DNA from: Ruminococcus sp. YRD2003
Lineage (GTDB): Bacteria > Bacillota > Clostridia > Oscillospirales > Ruminococcaceae
Direction: 5' to 3'
DNA: 64,000 nt
Assembly: GCA_900109435.1 (NCBI GenBank)
Contig: FNZT01000013.1
Coordinates: 62,001 to 126,000 of the forward strand
Under the pieces are notes generated by a model. That model did no database searches. It was not told where the DNA came from and worked only from the letters and a program-made list of their open reading frames with translations. Of this stretch, positions 50,765 to 59,188 are shown in pieces (within the stretch, counting starts at the first letter, position 1; each line of letters starts with the position of its first letter). A program made the position numbers and the translations under genes.

Positions 50765-51661
50765 ATGGACAACAATATCGTTATCAAAAAACTGAATAAG
50801 TTCTACGGAAGAAAGCAGGCTCTCTTCGACATCGACCTCACGATAGAGCAGGGGATGTTCGGGCTGCTCGGGAGAAACGGTGCGGGCAAAACTACTCTGA
50901 TGAAAACTATTGCCGCACTCCATCAAAAGAAGAGCGGCGAGGTAACGGTGTGCGGTGTTCCCGTCGGGGAGGCGGCGAAGATACGCGCGATGATAGGCTA
51001 TCTGCCGCAGGATTTCTCCATGTACCCGAATATGCGCACCGACGAGGCGCTCGACTACCTCGGCGCGCTCTCGGGGATACCTTCTAAAGAGCGCAGAAAG
51101 CGCGTGGAGGAGATGCTGAAACGTGTAAACCTCTGCGAGCACAGGAACAAAAAGGTCAAGCAGCTCTCGGGCGGTATGAAGCGCAGGCTCGGTATCGCGC
51201 AGGCTCTGCTCCACGACCCGAAGGTGCTCATAGTTGATGAGCCGACGGCGGGGCTCGACCCCGAGGAGCGCATACGCTTCCGCAATCTGCTGTGCGAGAC
51301 CGCCGAGGAGCGCATCGTTATCCTTTCGACCCATATCGTCGGCGACGTTGAGTCCACCTGCGAGAAGATCGCCATTATGGACGAGGGAAGGATCCTCCGC
51401 TGCGGGACTGTGCGCGAGCTGCTGGAGAATGCGCGCGGTCATGTCTATACCGCCAATATCGAGAAGCAGTATATGGCTCAGATAAAGAAGGAGTACATCG
51501 TCACGGGAATGGTGGCGCAGGCGGAGTATACGACCGTTACGATCGTTTCCGATGCCGAGCCCGACCTGCCTAATGCTGTCCTGATAGAGCCCGACCTCGA
51601 GGGCGCGTATATGTACTGCCTGCGCTCGAATGGGTGCAGCGTGAAAGGCGGTGAGGAGTAA
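50765..51661 (+). CDS. ABC transporter ATP-binding protein
   Basis: A 298-residue cytosolic ATPase of the CcmA/export class: Walker A GRNGAGKTT, Q-loop YLPQDFSM, signature LSGGMKRR, Walker B VLIVDEPTAGLDP and H-loop STHIVGDVE. It powers the two membrane proteins encoded downstream (1-bp and 50-bp overlaps). The start is MDNNIVIKK, with AAAGGAG upstream; earlier in-frame starts lack one. Substrate unknown; the adjacent two-component system suggests a stress or antimicrobial-peptide exporter. Confidence 0.93.
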   Translation: MDNNIVIKKLNKFYGRKQALFDIDLTIEQGMFGLLGRNGAGKTTLMKTIAALHQKKSGEVTVCGVPVGEAAKIRAMIGYLPQDFSMYPNMRTDEALDYLGALSGIPSKERRKRVEEMLKRVNLCEHRNKKVKQLSGGMKRRLGIAQALLHDPKVLIVDEPTAGLDPEERIRFRNLLCETAEERIVILSTHIVGDVESTCEKIAIMDEGRILRCGTVRELLENARGHVYTANIEKQYMAQIKKEYIVTGMVAQAEYTTVTIVSDAEPDLPNAVLIEPDLEGAYMYCLRSNGCSVKGGEE

Positions 51662-52890
51662 TGCTGTTCAGACATGAATGCAAAAAGATAGTCTGCTCGG
51701 CGGCTTTCATCGTCTACTGCGTTATATCGCTGCTGTTCTTCTTCACGAATTACTGGACGGACTGCTCCGATGAGGTGTCTTGCAGCGGACAGGGGCTCAT
51801 TGCGGTCGAAGACCACGACCGCATCATGGACGGCGCGACGAACTCTCTCATGGGCGATTTTGCGTCGAACAGGTACGAATGCTATCCATACGGCTTCTAC
51901 AAGGCTGTCCACCTCAAAGAGAAAAAGCGTGTGAAAATCAGGAGCTACCTCGAGGAGATCACGGGAGTCAGCGGCGAGGAGTTCGATAAGCTGCTCAAAA
52001 AGAGTGATCCCTACTTTGAGGGCTTCTCCACAAAGGAGCTATACGAATTCCATGATATCCCCGTGAAGGAGGGCTTTTCATATGACCGTTTCATCGAGAT
52101 AATGGCTGACGTGGACGATATTGTCGGCGGAGGCTCGATATACAATCCCGAGGGACTCATGTACTCGTTTTCGCTTGTCCCCATGGCGGAGGAGGATATT
52201 AAGGCGGAGCAGGACGATTTTTACAAGGAGGACAAGATAACGCGCGGTCTTGCAAGGCTTTTTTGCGACTATGCTGGCATTTGCCTCGCGATACTGCCTG
52301 TATTCACAGCCGCGTGGCTGACTGCCGCGGACAAGAAGCGCCGTATGCAGGAGCTCGTCTACTCGCGCAGTATCAGCTCGTGCAGGCTCGTGTTCACGCG
52401 GTATGCGGCTCTGCTGTTCACTATGGCTATACCTGTTCTCGCCATGATGATCCTCTCACTGATACAGGCGCTCGTTGTCTACAAGGGGCACTCTATGGAT
52501 ATGCTCGCGTTTTTCACGCTCCCGACGATATGGCTGCTGCCGAACCTCATGCTCACGACGGCGGTCGGAGTGCTCGTGACGGAGATATTCTCGTCGCCTG
52601 TCGCGATACTCTCGCAGCTTGCGATATGGTTCTACTCCGTAATGGCTGGCTCGCTGGAGCTTTCGGGCGGTCTGGACAGGTTTACGCTGGTCGTCCGACA
52701 CAATACGCCGTTTGGGAGGGACGTGTTCCTCGCGGAGCAGGGCAATTTCATATTCAGCCGCGTGTTCTGGACTGTCATATCACTGGTGTTGATGCTGCTC
52801 GCGGTCGCAGTCTACAGCGCAAAGAGGGGAGGGCGTTTCAATGGCATCAGGCTGTTTGGCAAGGATAGTTTATTCAGACGCAAGGCATAA
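51661..52890 (+). CDS. ABC transporter permease, large
   Basis: A 409-residue membrane protein. One N-terminal helix (about 15-30) precedes a large extracytoplasmic domain (about 35-195), then five or six helices (about 200-400; AWLTAADKKRRMQELVYSRSI follows the second). This is the ABC-2-type layout. The ATG overlaps the ATPase stop. The substrate cannot be read from the sequence. Confidence 0.8.
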   Translation: MLFRHECKKIVCSAAFIVYCVISLLFFFTNYWTDCSDEVSCSGQGLIAVEDHDRIMDGATNSLMGDFASNRYECYPYGFYKAVHLKEKKRVKIRSYLEEITGVSGEEFDKLLKKSDPYFEGFSTKELYEFHDIPVKEGFSYDRFIEIMADVDDIVGGGSIYNPEGLMYSFSLVPMAEEDIKAEQDDFYKEDKITRGLARLFCDYAGICLAILPVFTAAWLTAADKKRRMQELVYSRSISSCRLVFTRYAALLFTMAIPVLAMMILSLIQALVVYKGHSMDMLAFFTLPTIWLLPNLMLTTAVGVLVTEIFSSPVAILSQLAIWFYSVMAGSLELSGGLDRFTLVVRHNTPFGRDVFLAEQGNFIFSRVFWTVISLVLMLLAVAVYSAKRGGRFNGIRLFGKDSLFRRKA

Positions 52891-53470
52891 TTTCCTGCCG
52901 CATTATCTCGCAGCCGCGGGGGTGCTCCTCATCTCGCCCGTTATATTCGGGCTCGCGGAGCTCACCGCGCAGATGTCGGCTCAGCCGCTGGAGTTAATGC
53001 CACTCCTTATGGGGATAATCCTGTTCACGCCGATACTTGCTCCCGAGCAGAACGAGTGCATTCTCGAGACAGTGCGCGCAAAAAAAATGAGCCGCCATAT
53101 CGTGACGGGTATGCGTCTGCTCTGCTCGTTCGTGCTGCTCGCGGTGCTGATATTCGCGCTCGGCGGGTATATGCGGTACAATGAGTGCGACGTCACCGTG
53201 AAGATGTGCGCGGGCGCTCTTGCGGGGGCATTCGCGGTGGGGGCTCTCGGTTTCTTCTGCGCGGCGGTGACCGATAACGTCATCGTCGGATATATGGTGT
53301 CGCTTATGTATGTGGTGATGAACCTCTTCCTGCGAAAGGAGCTGGGAAGGTTCTTCCTCATGTCGATGACTTACGGGATAAAGGGATGCAAGCCTGTGCT
53401 CGCGGTGTCGGGAGCTGTGCTCATTGCAGCGGCTATGATATACCGCAGGCTCGCGAAGAATGAACGCTGA
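52841..53470 (+). CDS. ABC transporter permease, small
   Basis: A 209-residue protein with five or six hydrophobic segments covering most of its length (YLAAAGVLLISPVIFGL, LLCSFVLLAVLIFALGGY, AVGALGFFCAAVTD). It overlaps the larger permease by 50 bp, with GGGGAGG before the ATG inside that gene. It is probably the second membrane subunit of the exporter. No family name can be given with confidence. Confidence 0.75.
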   Translation: MASGCLARIVYSDARHNFLPHYLAAAGVLLISPVIFGLAELTAQMSAQPLELMPLLMGIILFTPILAPEQNECILETVRAKKMSRHIVTGMRLLCSFVLLAVLIFALGGYMRYNECDVTVKMCAGALAGAFAVGALGFFCAAVTDNVIVGYMVSLMYVVMNLFLRKELGRFFLMSMTYGIKGCKPVLAVSGAVLIAAAMIYRRLAKNER

Positions 53471-53541
53471 GCGGCACGGGGTGCCCCCGCGGGCGGTTTC
53501 GCGGCATAGCTGTACAAAACGGGAGTTTATTCCCGCGTGGC

Positions 53542-53590
53542 TTGCCGTTTGGACAGAATTATGATATAATGTATGCAAAGCATACATTAT
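53542..53590 (+). promoter_or_regulatory. Promoter of two-component system with inverted-repeat operator
   Basis: TTGCCG (53542-53547), 17-bp spacer, TATAAT (53565-53570). A perfect inverted repeat ATAATGTATGC-AAA-GCATACATTAT (53566-53590) begins inside the -10 and covers the start site. The left arm, AAA spacer and first three bases of the right arm recur at 12267-12283. Confidence 0.8.
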
Positions 53591-53652
53591 ATTTATCAAA
53601 ATGCCCTTGCAGATACGCAGATCAAAGATCTGCTTCCTGCATATCGGGCAAT

Positions 53653-53682
53653 TATATCATAACGCTTCGCTTTTATGATATA
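53653..53682 (+). other. Leader hairpin before response regulator
   Basis: Perfect 10-bp AT-rich arms TATATCATAA/TTATGATATA with a 10-base loop, 21 bp before the response regulator start. A GCAGATC/GATCTGC hairpin also lies at about 53612-53629. These may influence translation of the leader. Confidence 0.55.
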
Positions 53683-53703
53683 TAGTGGCAAGGAAGTGAA
53701 GAT

Positions 53704-54375
53704 ATGTACAAGATACTCGTTGCTGACGATGAAAAGGACGTCGTGAGCCTGCTCAAGGACTACCTCGAGCTAAGCGGCTACTGTGTGTTCACCGCTAATA
53801 ACGGGGCGGAGGCGGTCGAGGCTGCCTCGAATGCCCCAGACCTGATACTGCTCGATGTCAATATGCCCGAAATGAACGGGTTTGAGGTCTGTTCAAGGCT
53901 CAGGGAGCATATTAACTGCCCGATACTGTTCCTCACCGCACGCGTGGAGGACTCCGACAAGATAAGCGGTTTTGCTGCGGGCGGGGATGACTATATAATC
54001 AAGCCGTTTTCGCTCGATGAGCTCGGGGCGCGTATCGCCGCGCACCTCCGCCGCGAGCAGCGTTCGGCTGCATCGGCAAATGTGCGGTTCTTCGGCAATA
54101 CCGTCGTAAACTACACCGAGAGGTCGGTCAGTGTGGGCGGCGAGAGAGTCGACCTCACGAAGAAGGAGTACGGCATCGTTGAGCTGCTCTCGCTCAATAT
54201 GGGACAGACATTCGACAAGGAGCGTATCTATGAGAAAATATGGGGCTACGACGCGGAGGGAGACAGCTCGGTCGTCGCGGAGCACGTCCGCAGACTGAGG
54301 GCAAAGCTTGCAAAATACGGCGAGGATCCTCACCTCGGGACTGTTTGGGGTATGGGCTATAAATGGATAAAATAA
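53704..54375 (+). CDS. OmpR/VanR-family response regulator
   Basis: A 223-residue DNA-binding regulator. Receiver domain (1-120) with acidic pocket DDEKD, phospho-Asp in LILLDVNMPE, Thr in FLTAR and Lys in IIKPFS. The OmpR-type winged helix (125-223) contains VDLTKKEYGIVELL and VVAEHVRRLRAKL. It overlaps the kinase gene by 13 bp and follows the ABC exporter genes, which it may control. Confidence 0.95.
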   Translation: MYKILVADDEKDVVSLLKDYLELSGYCVFTANNGAEAVEAASNAPDLILLDVNMPEMNGFEVCSRLREHINCPILFLTARVEDSDKISGFAAGGDDYIIKPFSLDELGARIAAHLRREQRSAASANVRFFGNTVVNYTERSVSVGGERVDLTKKEYGIVELLSLNMGQTFDKERIYEKIWGYDAEGDSSVVAEHVRRLRAKLAKYGEDPHLGTVWGMGYKWIK

Positions 54376-55484
54376 AGAAAAGGACGCTCGCGTCCGCATT
54401 GTTGGTGTATCTCGTGCCGTGTGTCATCGTATGTGCGGCAGGCGGCTTCATAATAGAGGCGGTGTCAAGCTATTTGCAGATGTGGTTCTTAAACGTATTC
54501 TACGGCAATAGCGCGATGTACGGCAAAGATGCTTTGGCAGGCAAATTCTATCTTATCTCCGAGCTGTGCTACTATCTGCGGATAGTTCTCGTGCCGTTAT
54601 GGGCGGGGGCGTGTCTGTGGGTCACGGCGCACATCTTCATTCGCAGAGAGATACAGCCGCCTGTGGATACGCTGGTGGAGGCGTCCGACAGGATACGCAG
54701 CGACGAGCTCGACTTCAGGGTCGAGTGTCCGACTGACAACGAGCTCGGCAGGCTGTGCGGCTCTTTCGAGGATATGCGGTGCAGTCTCTACGACAGCAAC
54801 TACAGCCTGTGGAAGGCACTCGAGGAGCGCAAGAGGCTCAATTCCGCCTTCGCGCACGACCTCCGAACGCCGATAACTGTGCTCAGCGGCTATACTGAGC
54901 TGATAGAGCAGTGCGGCGGGAGGCTGAGTCCCGAGAAGCAGGCGGAGATGCTCACGAAAATGGCGGGACAGGTCGAAAGGCTGAAAAGCTACACCGAGAA
55001 AATGAGCGGCGTGAACAAGCTCGAGGATATCATCCCCGATGTAAAACCCGTGCCTTTCGCTGAGCTGTGCAGGCATATCTCCGAGAGCGGCGGGCTGCTG
55101 TGCGGCGAGAAGCTCGTTTTCGGTTCGGACGGGGACGGCGAACGGCTCGTATATACGGATTCCGAGCTTGTAATGGAGGTATTCCTCAACCTCGTTTCCA
55201 ATGCGCTGCATTATACGAAAACGTTTGTCAGGTGCAGCGCGGAGCTGGGTGAAAGCTCGCTGAAAATAATCGTCACCGACGACGGCTGCGGTTTCTCCGA
55301 GGACGCGATGAGGCAGGCGTGGAAGCCCTTTTATCGCGATGAGAGCGAGGAGGACAAAACGCACTTCGGGCTCGGTCTGTATATCTGCTGGCTGCTCTGC
55401 CGAAAGCTCGGCGGCAGTATCACCATTGACAACGCTCCGAGCGGCGGAGGTATGGTCACGGCGGAAGTGAATATCCTGAAGTGA
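54363..55484 (+). CDS. Sensor histidine kinase
   Basis: A 373-residue membrane kinase. Two transmembrane helices (about 10-33 and 65-92) flank a short extracytoplasmic loop; HAMP about 95-145; phosphoacceptor His in AFAHDLRTPITVLSGY; N-box LVSNALHY, G1 DDGCGF, F-box PFYRD and G2 HFGLGLYICW. A short sensor loop of about 30 residues suggests sensing within the membrane or through a partner such as the adjacent exporter. The start overlaps the regulator gene. Confidence 0.93.
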   Translation: MDKIKKRTLASALLVYLVPCVIVCAAGGFIIEAVSSYLQMWFLNVFYGNSAMYGKDALAGKFYLISELCYYLRIVLVPLWAGACLWVTAHIFIRREIQPPVDTLVEASDRIRSDELDFRVECPTDNELGRLCGSFEDMRCSLYDSNYSLWKALEERKRLNSAFAHDLRTPITVLSGYTELIEQCGGRLSPEKQAEMLTKMAGQVERLKSYTEKMSGVNKLEDIIPDVKPVPFAELCRHISESGGLLCGEKLVFGSDGDGERLVYTDSELVMEVFLNLVSNALHYTKTFVRCSAELGESSLKIIVTDDGCGFSEDAMRQAWKPFYRDESEEDKTHFGLGLYICWLLCRKLGGSITIDNAPSGGGMVTAEVNILK

Positions 55485-55524
55485 GGGCAAGGAGACATAC
55501 CTCTGCTGCTGCCTCGGCGGAATA

Positions 55525-55660
55525 TCGGCAGATGTTTCGTCGGCTGCGCCGAGGTGAAGATGTATGGGGCGGTCGGCAGGCATTGCTTCGCTCGCCTGCC
55601 TGCTTCTCAGAGGGGGGGCGCTGTCCCCCTCGGAGGAGGGAATTTCCGCTTCGCGGGTGG
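55525..55660. repeat. GC double-hairpin repeat, copy R2
   Basis: GGCTGCGCCGAGGTGAAGATG, GGGGCGGTCGGCAGGC, CGCTCGCCTGCCTGC and GGGGGGGCGCTGTCCCCCT, then TTCCGCTTCGCGGGTGGGG. It lies directly after the kinase gene. Confidence 0.88.
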
Positions 55661-55675
55661 GGTTATTTTTGTATA

Positions 55676-55855
55676 GTATCGGGAAGTGTTTCGTCGGGCT
55701 GCGCCGAGGCGTAAATGTACGGGGCGGTCGGCAGGCATTGCTTCGCTCGCCTGCCTGCTTCTCAGGGGGACGCTGTCCCCCTCGGTTCACCCCCTGCCGG
55801 GGTGAGAGCCTCACCCCGGACCCCCGCGGATTCCGCTTCGCGGTTTTTTTATTTA
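55676..55855. repeat. GC double-hairpin repeat, copy R3, with extra hairpin
   Basis: Full core as in R2, plus a downstream hairpin CCGGGGTGAGA/TCACCCCGG (about 55797-55819) and TTCCGCTTCGCGGTTTTTTT. The last part works as a hairpin plus U-run and may terminate transcription. Confidence 0.88.
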
Positions 55856-55904
55856 TCGCTTTGGCAATAAATATCTGCTTTTTTTGAAAAAAACTTTGTA
55901 CCCC

Positions 55905-55933
55905 TTGACAAACGCGGATATATTTGATACAAT
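55905..55933 (+). promoter_or_regulatory. Promoter of ohrR-like operon
   Basis: TTGACA (55905-55910), 17-bp spacer, TACAAT (55928-55933). The segment TACAATATAG...GATATTATGTA around and after the -10 is AT-rich and imperfectly symmetric and could hold the MarR site. Confidence 0.8.
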
Positions 55934-55971
55934 ATAGTTGCGACAGATATTATGTACGGAGGTGCATTCAC

Positions 55972-56421
55972 TTGGAGTATGACTACAAAGAGGCCATGAA
56001 GCTTGACAATCAGCTGTGTTTCCCGATCTATGCGGCTGCGCGTGCTATAACCTCAGCTTATACACCGTATCTTAAACCGCTTGGTCTGACCTACACTCAG
56101 TACATCCTTTTCCTTGTGCTGTGGGAGAAAGACGGTCTGACTGTCGGAGAGATCTGCAAGAGACTTATGCTTGACAGCGGGACATTATCCCCTGTTTTGA
56201 AAAAGCTGCGGCAGCAGGGGTATATCGAAAAGAGCCAGAGCACTGCCGATGAGCGTTCGTTTATCATCACTCTGACAGAAAAAGGAAGGATGCTTCAGGA
56301 GAAGGCAAAGGATATCCCGCTTCAGGTCGGGAAATGCGTCAATATCGCTCCCGAAAAAGCCAGACTGCTTTATGATCTGCTTTATGAACTGCTCGAGCTG
56401 ACTTCCGACCGTTCACAATAA
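55972..56421 (+). CDS. OhrR-like MarR-family redox-sensing repressor
   Basis: A 149-residue winged-helix protein starting at TTG (55972) with GGAGG nine bases upstream; the start gives MEYDYKEAMKLDNQLCF, matching OhrR proteins. Cys16 aligns with the reactive peroxide-sensing Cys of Bacillus OhrR. The recognition region reads LDSGTLSPVLKKLRQQGYIEK, followed by the wing DERSFIITLT. First gene of a redox operon (nitroreductase, aldo-keto reductase, flavodoxin), which it probably represses. Confidence 0.9.
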   Translation: MEYDYKEAMKLDNQLCFPIYAAARAITSAYTPYLKPLGLTYTQYILFLVLWEKDGLTVGEICKRLMLDSGTLSPVLKKLRQQGYIEKSQSTADERSFIITLTEKGRMLQEKAKDIPLQVGKCVNIAPEKARLLYDLLYELLELTSDRSQ

Positions 56422-56453
56422 GACCGTGATAAGGTAAATAAGAGGTGCTGACT

Positions 56454-57242
56454 ATGGATATGATGGAACTCATCAGGACAAGAAAAAGTGTGCGCACTTT
56501 TGACGGAAATGCTGTAACAGAAAACGACATCAAGAAGCTGACGGAATATATCGAAACGATCACAAACCCGTTTGGTGTCCCTGTGGGATTTGTTCTGCTT
56601 GATGCCAAAGAACACAGCCTTTCCAGTCCTGTCATTCAGGGCGAACATCTCTATATTGCTGGGAAGGTACCTAAGACGGAACACTGCGCGGAGGCTTTCG
56701 GGTACTCTTTCGAGAAAATGGTGCTCTATGCTTGGTCACTCGGAATAGGCACAACATGGATCGGCGGCACGATGAAGCGTGAGCAGTTTGAGAAGGAGGC
56801 GGGCGTCAGAGAAGGGGAGATCATGCCCTGTATCAGTCCGCTCGGTTATCCTGCAAAGAAACGCTCTATCAAAGAGATAGGTATGCGTACTGCTATAAGA
56901 GCGGATAAGCGCATAAAAAGCGAGGAGCTGTTCTTTGAAAACGATCTCGGCACTCCGCTGCGCTGCGATGATGTCACGGTACGGAATGCTCTTGAAGCTG
57001 TTAGACTTGCTCCGTCGGCTGTCAACAAGCAGCCGTGGCGTATCGTAAAGTGCGGAAATGACTATCATTTCTATGAGAAGCATACTCTCGCAAGCGGCGG
57101 TGCTGCGTGGGACGTGCAGAAGGTCGATGTCGGGATAGCGATATGTCACTTTATGAGCATTGCGGGCGGAACGCTGAGCTTTGAAAAGCCTGAGACCGCT
57201 GTTGGTAAGGATACAGAGTATATCGCAACGGTTACACTGTAA
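56454..57242 (+). CDS. Nitroreductase-family FMN oxidoreductase
   Basis: A 262-residue protein of the Clostridial TM-nitroreductase type, with two half-domains: MDMMELIRTRKSVRTFDGN at the N-terminus, and PSAVNKQPWRIVK in the second half (FMN contacts). TTWIGGTMKREQFEKEAG and PLGYPAKKRS are typical. It uses NAD(P)H-reduced flavin; substrate unknown. The ATG at 56454 is preferred because AGAGGTG lies upstream; 32 bp after the ohrR-like gene. Confidence 0.88.
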   Translation: MDMMELIRTRKSVRTFDGNAVTENDIKKLTEYIETITNPFGVPVGFVLLDAKEHSLSSPVIQGEHLYIAGKVPKTEHCAEAFGYSFEKMVLYAWSLGIGTTWIGGTMKREQFEKEAGVREGEIMPCISPLGYPAKKRSIKEIGMRTAIRADKRIKSEELFFENDLGTPLRCDDVTVRNALEAVRLAPSAVNKQPWRIVKCGNDYHFYEKHTLASGGAAWDVQKVDVGIAICHFMSIAGGTLSFEKPETAVGKDTEYIATVTL

Positions 57243-57263
57243 AAATATAGTAGGAGGTCATGT

Positions 57264-58190
57264 ATGAAAAATCTCAATATTGTAAACGGTCCGCAGAATG
57301 TTTCTGCGATCATTCAGGGCTGCATGAGAATGCCTGCATTGTCAAAAGAAGATGCAGCTAAGGTCATCCGCACTGCTTATGACTGCGGTATCAACTTTTT
57401 CGACCACGCCACTTGCTACGGAAACGGTGAGGCAGAGGAGCGCTTCGCACAGGCTTTTCCGCTGACAGGTATCAGGCGTGAGGACATCTATATCCAGAGC
57501 AAGTGCGGACTCTGCTTTGACAGAAATGAATTTGACTGGACGAAAGAGAATATCCTGTCCAGTGTCGATGACAGCCTGCGCCGTCTGAATGTCGGATATC
57601 TGGATGCTCTGTTGCTGCACAGACCCGATCTGCTGTTTGATCCCGAAGAAGTCGCAGAGGCTTTCGATACGCTCGAAAAGTCCGGAAAGGTACGCCATTT
57701 CGGCGTCAGCAACCTGATGCCCTTGCAGATCGAACTGCTGAAAAAATATGTGAAGCAGCCTCTTGTTTTCAATCAGGTGCAGCTTTCACTGGAACAGTCT
57801 CAGCTCATTGATCAGGCACTTTATATGAACAACAAGACGACCGATCTTTCCGTGAACCGTGACGGCTCTGTACTGGATCACTGCCGTCTGAACGACATCA
57901 CTATACAGGCGTGGTCGCCACTCCAGTTCGGAATGTTTGGCGGAACGTTCATTGACAATCCCGATTTTCCCGAGCTGAACAAGGCGCTTGCCGAGATAGC
58001 GGAGAGGGAAGGCGTGTCAAAAGCTGCCGTTGCCATTGCATGGATACTCCGTCACCCTGCGAAGATGCAGGCGATCATCGGAACTATGAATCCTGAGCAT
58101 ATCAGGGACACCTGCGATGCCGTGAAGGTCAAGCTGTCACATCATGACTGGTATGTTCTTTATCTGGCATCAGGAAAATTCCTGCCCTGA
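57264..58190 (+). CDS. Aldo/keto reductase
   Basis: A 308-residue NADPH-dependent TIM-barrel reductase of the YdhF type. The catalytic tetrad is visible: Asp in INFFDHATCYGNG with the following Tyr, Lys in IQSKCG, and His in LLLHRPD. The NADPH-binding C-terminal part includes WILRHPAKMQAIIGTMNPEH. It lies 21 bp after the nitroreductase with AGGAGG. Probably reduces reactive aldehydes or ketones under oxidative stress; substrate not known. Confidence 0.93.
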   Translation: MKNLNIVNGPQNVSAIIQGCMRMPALSKEDAAKVIRTAYDCGINFFDHATCYGNGEAEERFAQAFPLTGIRREDIYIQSKCGLCFDRNEFDWTKENILSSVDDSLRRLNVGYLDALLLHRPDLLFDPEEVAEAFDTLEKSGKVRHFGVSNLMPLQIELLKKYVKQPLVFNQVQLSLEQSQLIDQALYMNNKTTDLSVNRDGSVLDHCRLNDITIQAWSPLQFGMFGGTFIDNPDFPELNKALAEIAEREGVSKAAVAIAWILRHPAKMQAIIGTMNPEHIRDTCDAVKVKLSHHDWYVLYLASGKFLP

Positions 58191-58203
58191 TCCTGAGGCG
58201 GCT

Positions 58204-58410
58204 ATGAACAGTTTTTCTCCGATGAAAAAAATACTGTCCTGTATCATGAAGATCATCGTCATCGCTTCCGCAGTGAGCGGTACCTTCCTGAGCTGGTACG
58301 CGGGGCGTGTTCTGGATCTGGGATATGCCGCAGAGGGGGCGGTCCGCTGCCGAATCACGACAGCAGGAAGCCTCTGTCGGAGACGGTCACATATCTGTAA
58401 AATAAGGAGG
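58204..58410 (+). pseudogene. Remnant of Pr6Pr-family membrane protein
   Basis: The frame reads MNSFSPMKKILSCIMK, then IIVIASAVSGTFLSWYAGR, like the first helix of Pr6Pr-family membrane proteins. It then runs into non-homologous residues and a stop; the rest of the gene (normally about 200 residues) is missing. It sits between the aldo-keto reductase and flavodoxin genes and may have been removed by a deletion. Confidence 0.55.
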
Positions 58411-58418
58411 AGCGATCT

Positions 58419-58867
58419 ATGAAGTCTATCGTTATCTATTTCAGCGCCGAAACAGGAAAAACAAGAAAAATCGCAGAGGAACTTGCAGCTGAGCTGGGTG
58501 CGGATATTTTCGAGATCAAGCCTGAACAGCCATACACCGCTGCCGACATCAAGTGGACAAATCCGCTCGCAAGATGCAATAAGGAAAAGCTCGGCAAGAA
58601 GGATGTTCCCGTTGTCGGTAAGATCGGGAACTGGGACGAGTATGACACGGTCTATCTCGGTTTCCCTATCTGGTATTATGGCGCGCCCAATGTGGTGAAC
58701 ACGTTCTGCAAGGGCTATGACTGGAAGGGAAAAACGCTGCATATCTTCGCTACGTCCGGCGGCAGCGGCATCGGGAAAACTGCCGAAAAGCTTGCGCCGT
58801 ATGTCGGGGGGCAAACATCGCAGATGCAGAGAGAGTCACGTCTGTATCGGAGATCGCAATTCGATGA
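58419..58867 (+). CDS. Flavodoxin, frameshifted near the 3' end
   Basis: An FMN electron carrier of about 150 residues: IVIYFSAETGKTRKIAEELA (phosphate loop), LGFPIWYYGAPNVVNTF (FMN isoalloxazine loop) and HIFATSGGSGIG. At the G6 run 58805-58810 the native frame is lost. In the shifted frame the coding sequence continues ANIADAERVTSVSEIAIR to a stop at 58865-58867, the expected flavodoxin ending. As read directly, translation continues to 58934 through repeat DNA with an unrelated tail. One G too few (or two too many) explains it: sequencing error, real mutation, or slippage-prone tract. Confidence 0.85.
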
Positions 58868-58911
58868 TTTCGTGATTGGTGTCGCCCGACCGCTAAATTT
58901 GTTCTATACTG

Positions 58912-59036
58912 CGTCGGGCTGCGCCGAGGCGTAAATGTACGGGGCGGTCGGCAGGCGTTGCTTCGCTTGCCTGCCTGCTTCTCAGAGGGACGCCGTCCCC
59001 TTCGGTTTATCCCCGCCGAGAGTTTTGACATAAATT
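58912..59036. repeat. GC double-hairpin repeat array, unit R4
   Basis: First of three tandem units. GGCTGCGCCGAGGCGTAAATG, GGGGCGGTCGGCAGGCG, CTTGCCTGCCTGC and GGGACGCCGTCCCC, then CCGCCGAGAGTTTTGACATAA. The read-through tail of the flavodoxin frame enters it. Confidence 0.9.
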
Positions 59037-59188
59037 GTTTAGTATCGGTGGATGTTTTGTCGGCTGCGCCGAGGCGTAAATGTACGGGGGCGGTCGGCAG
59101 GCGTTGCTTCGCTCGCCTGCCTGCTTCTCAGGGAGACGCTGTCCCCCTCGGTTCAACCCCGCCGAGAGTTTTGACATAAATTGTATAG
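59037..59188. repeat. GC double-hairpin repeat array, unit R5
   Basis: Second tandem unit, same order of motifs. GTAAATGTACGGG recurs 143 bp after R4 and 148 bp before R6. It ends with the same CCGCCGAGAGTTTTGACATAA tail as R4. Confidence 0.9.

Noticed and set aside
54597..55814. Antisense open frame of about 400 codons opposite the histidine kinase and repeats R2-R3
   Set aside because: It runs across the kinase and repeat DNA, shows Arg/Pro-rich repeat translation and has no start signal.
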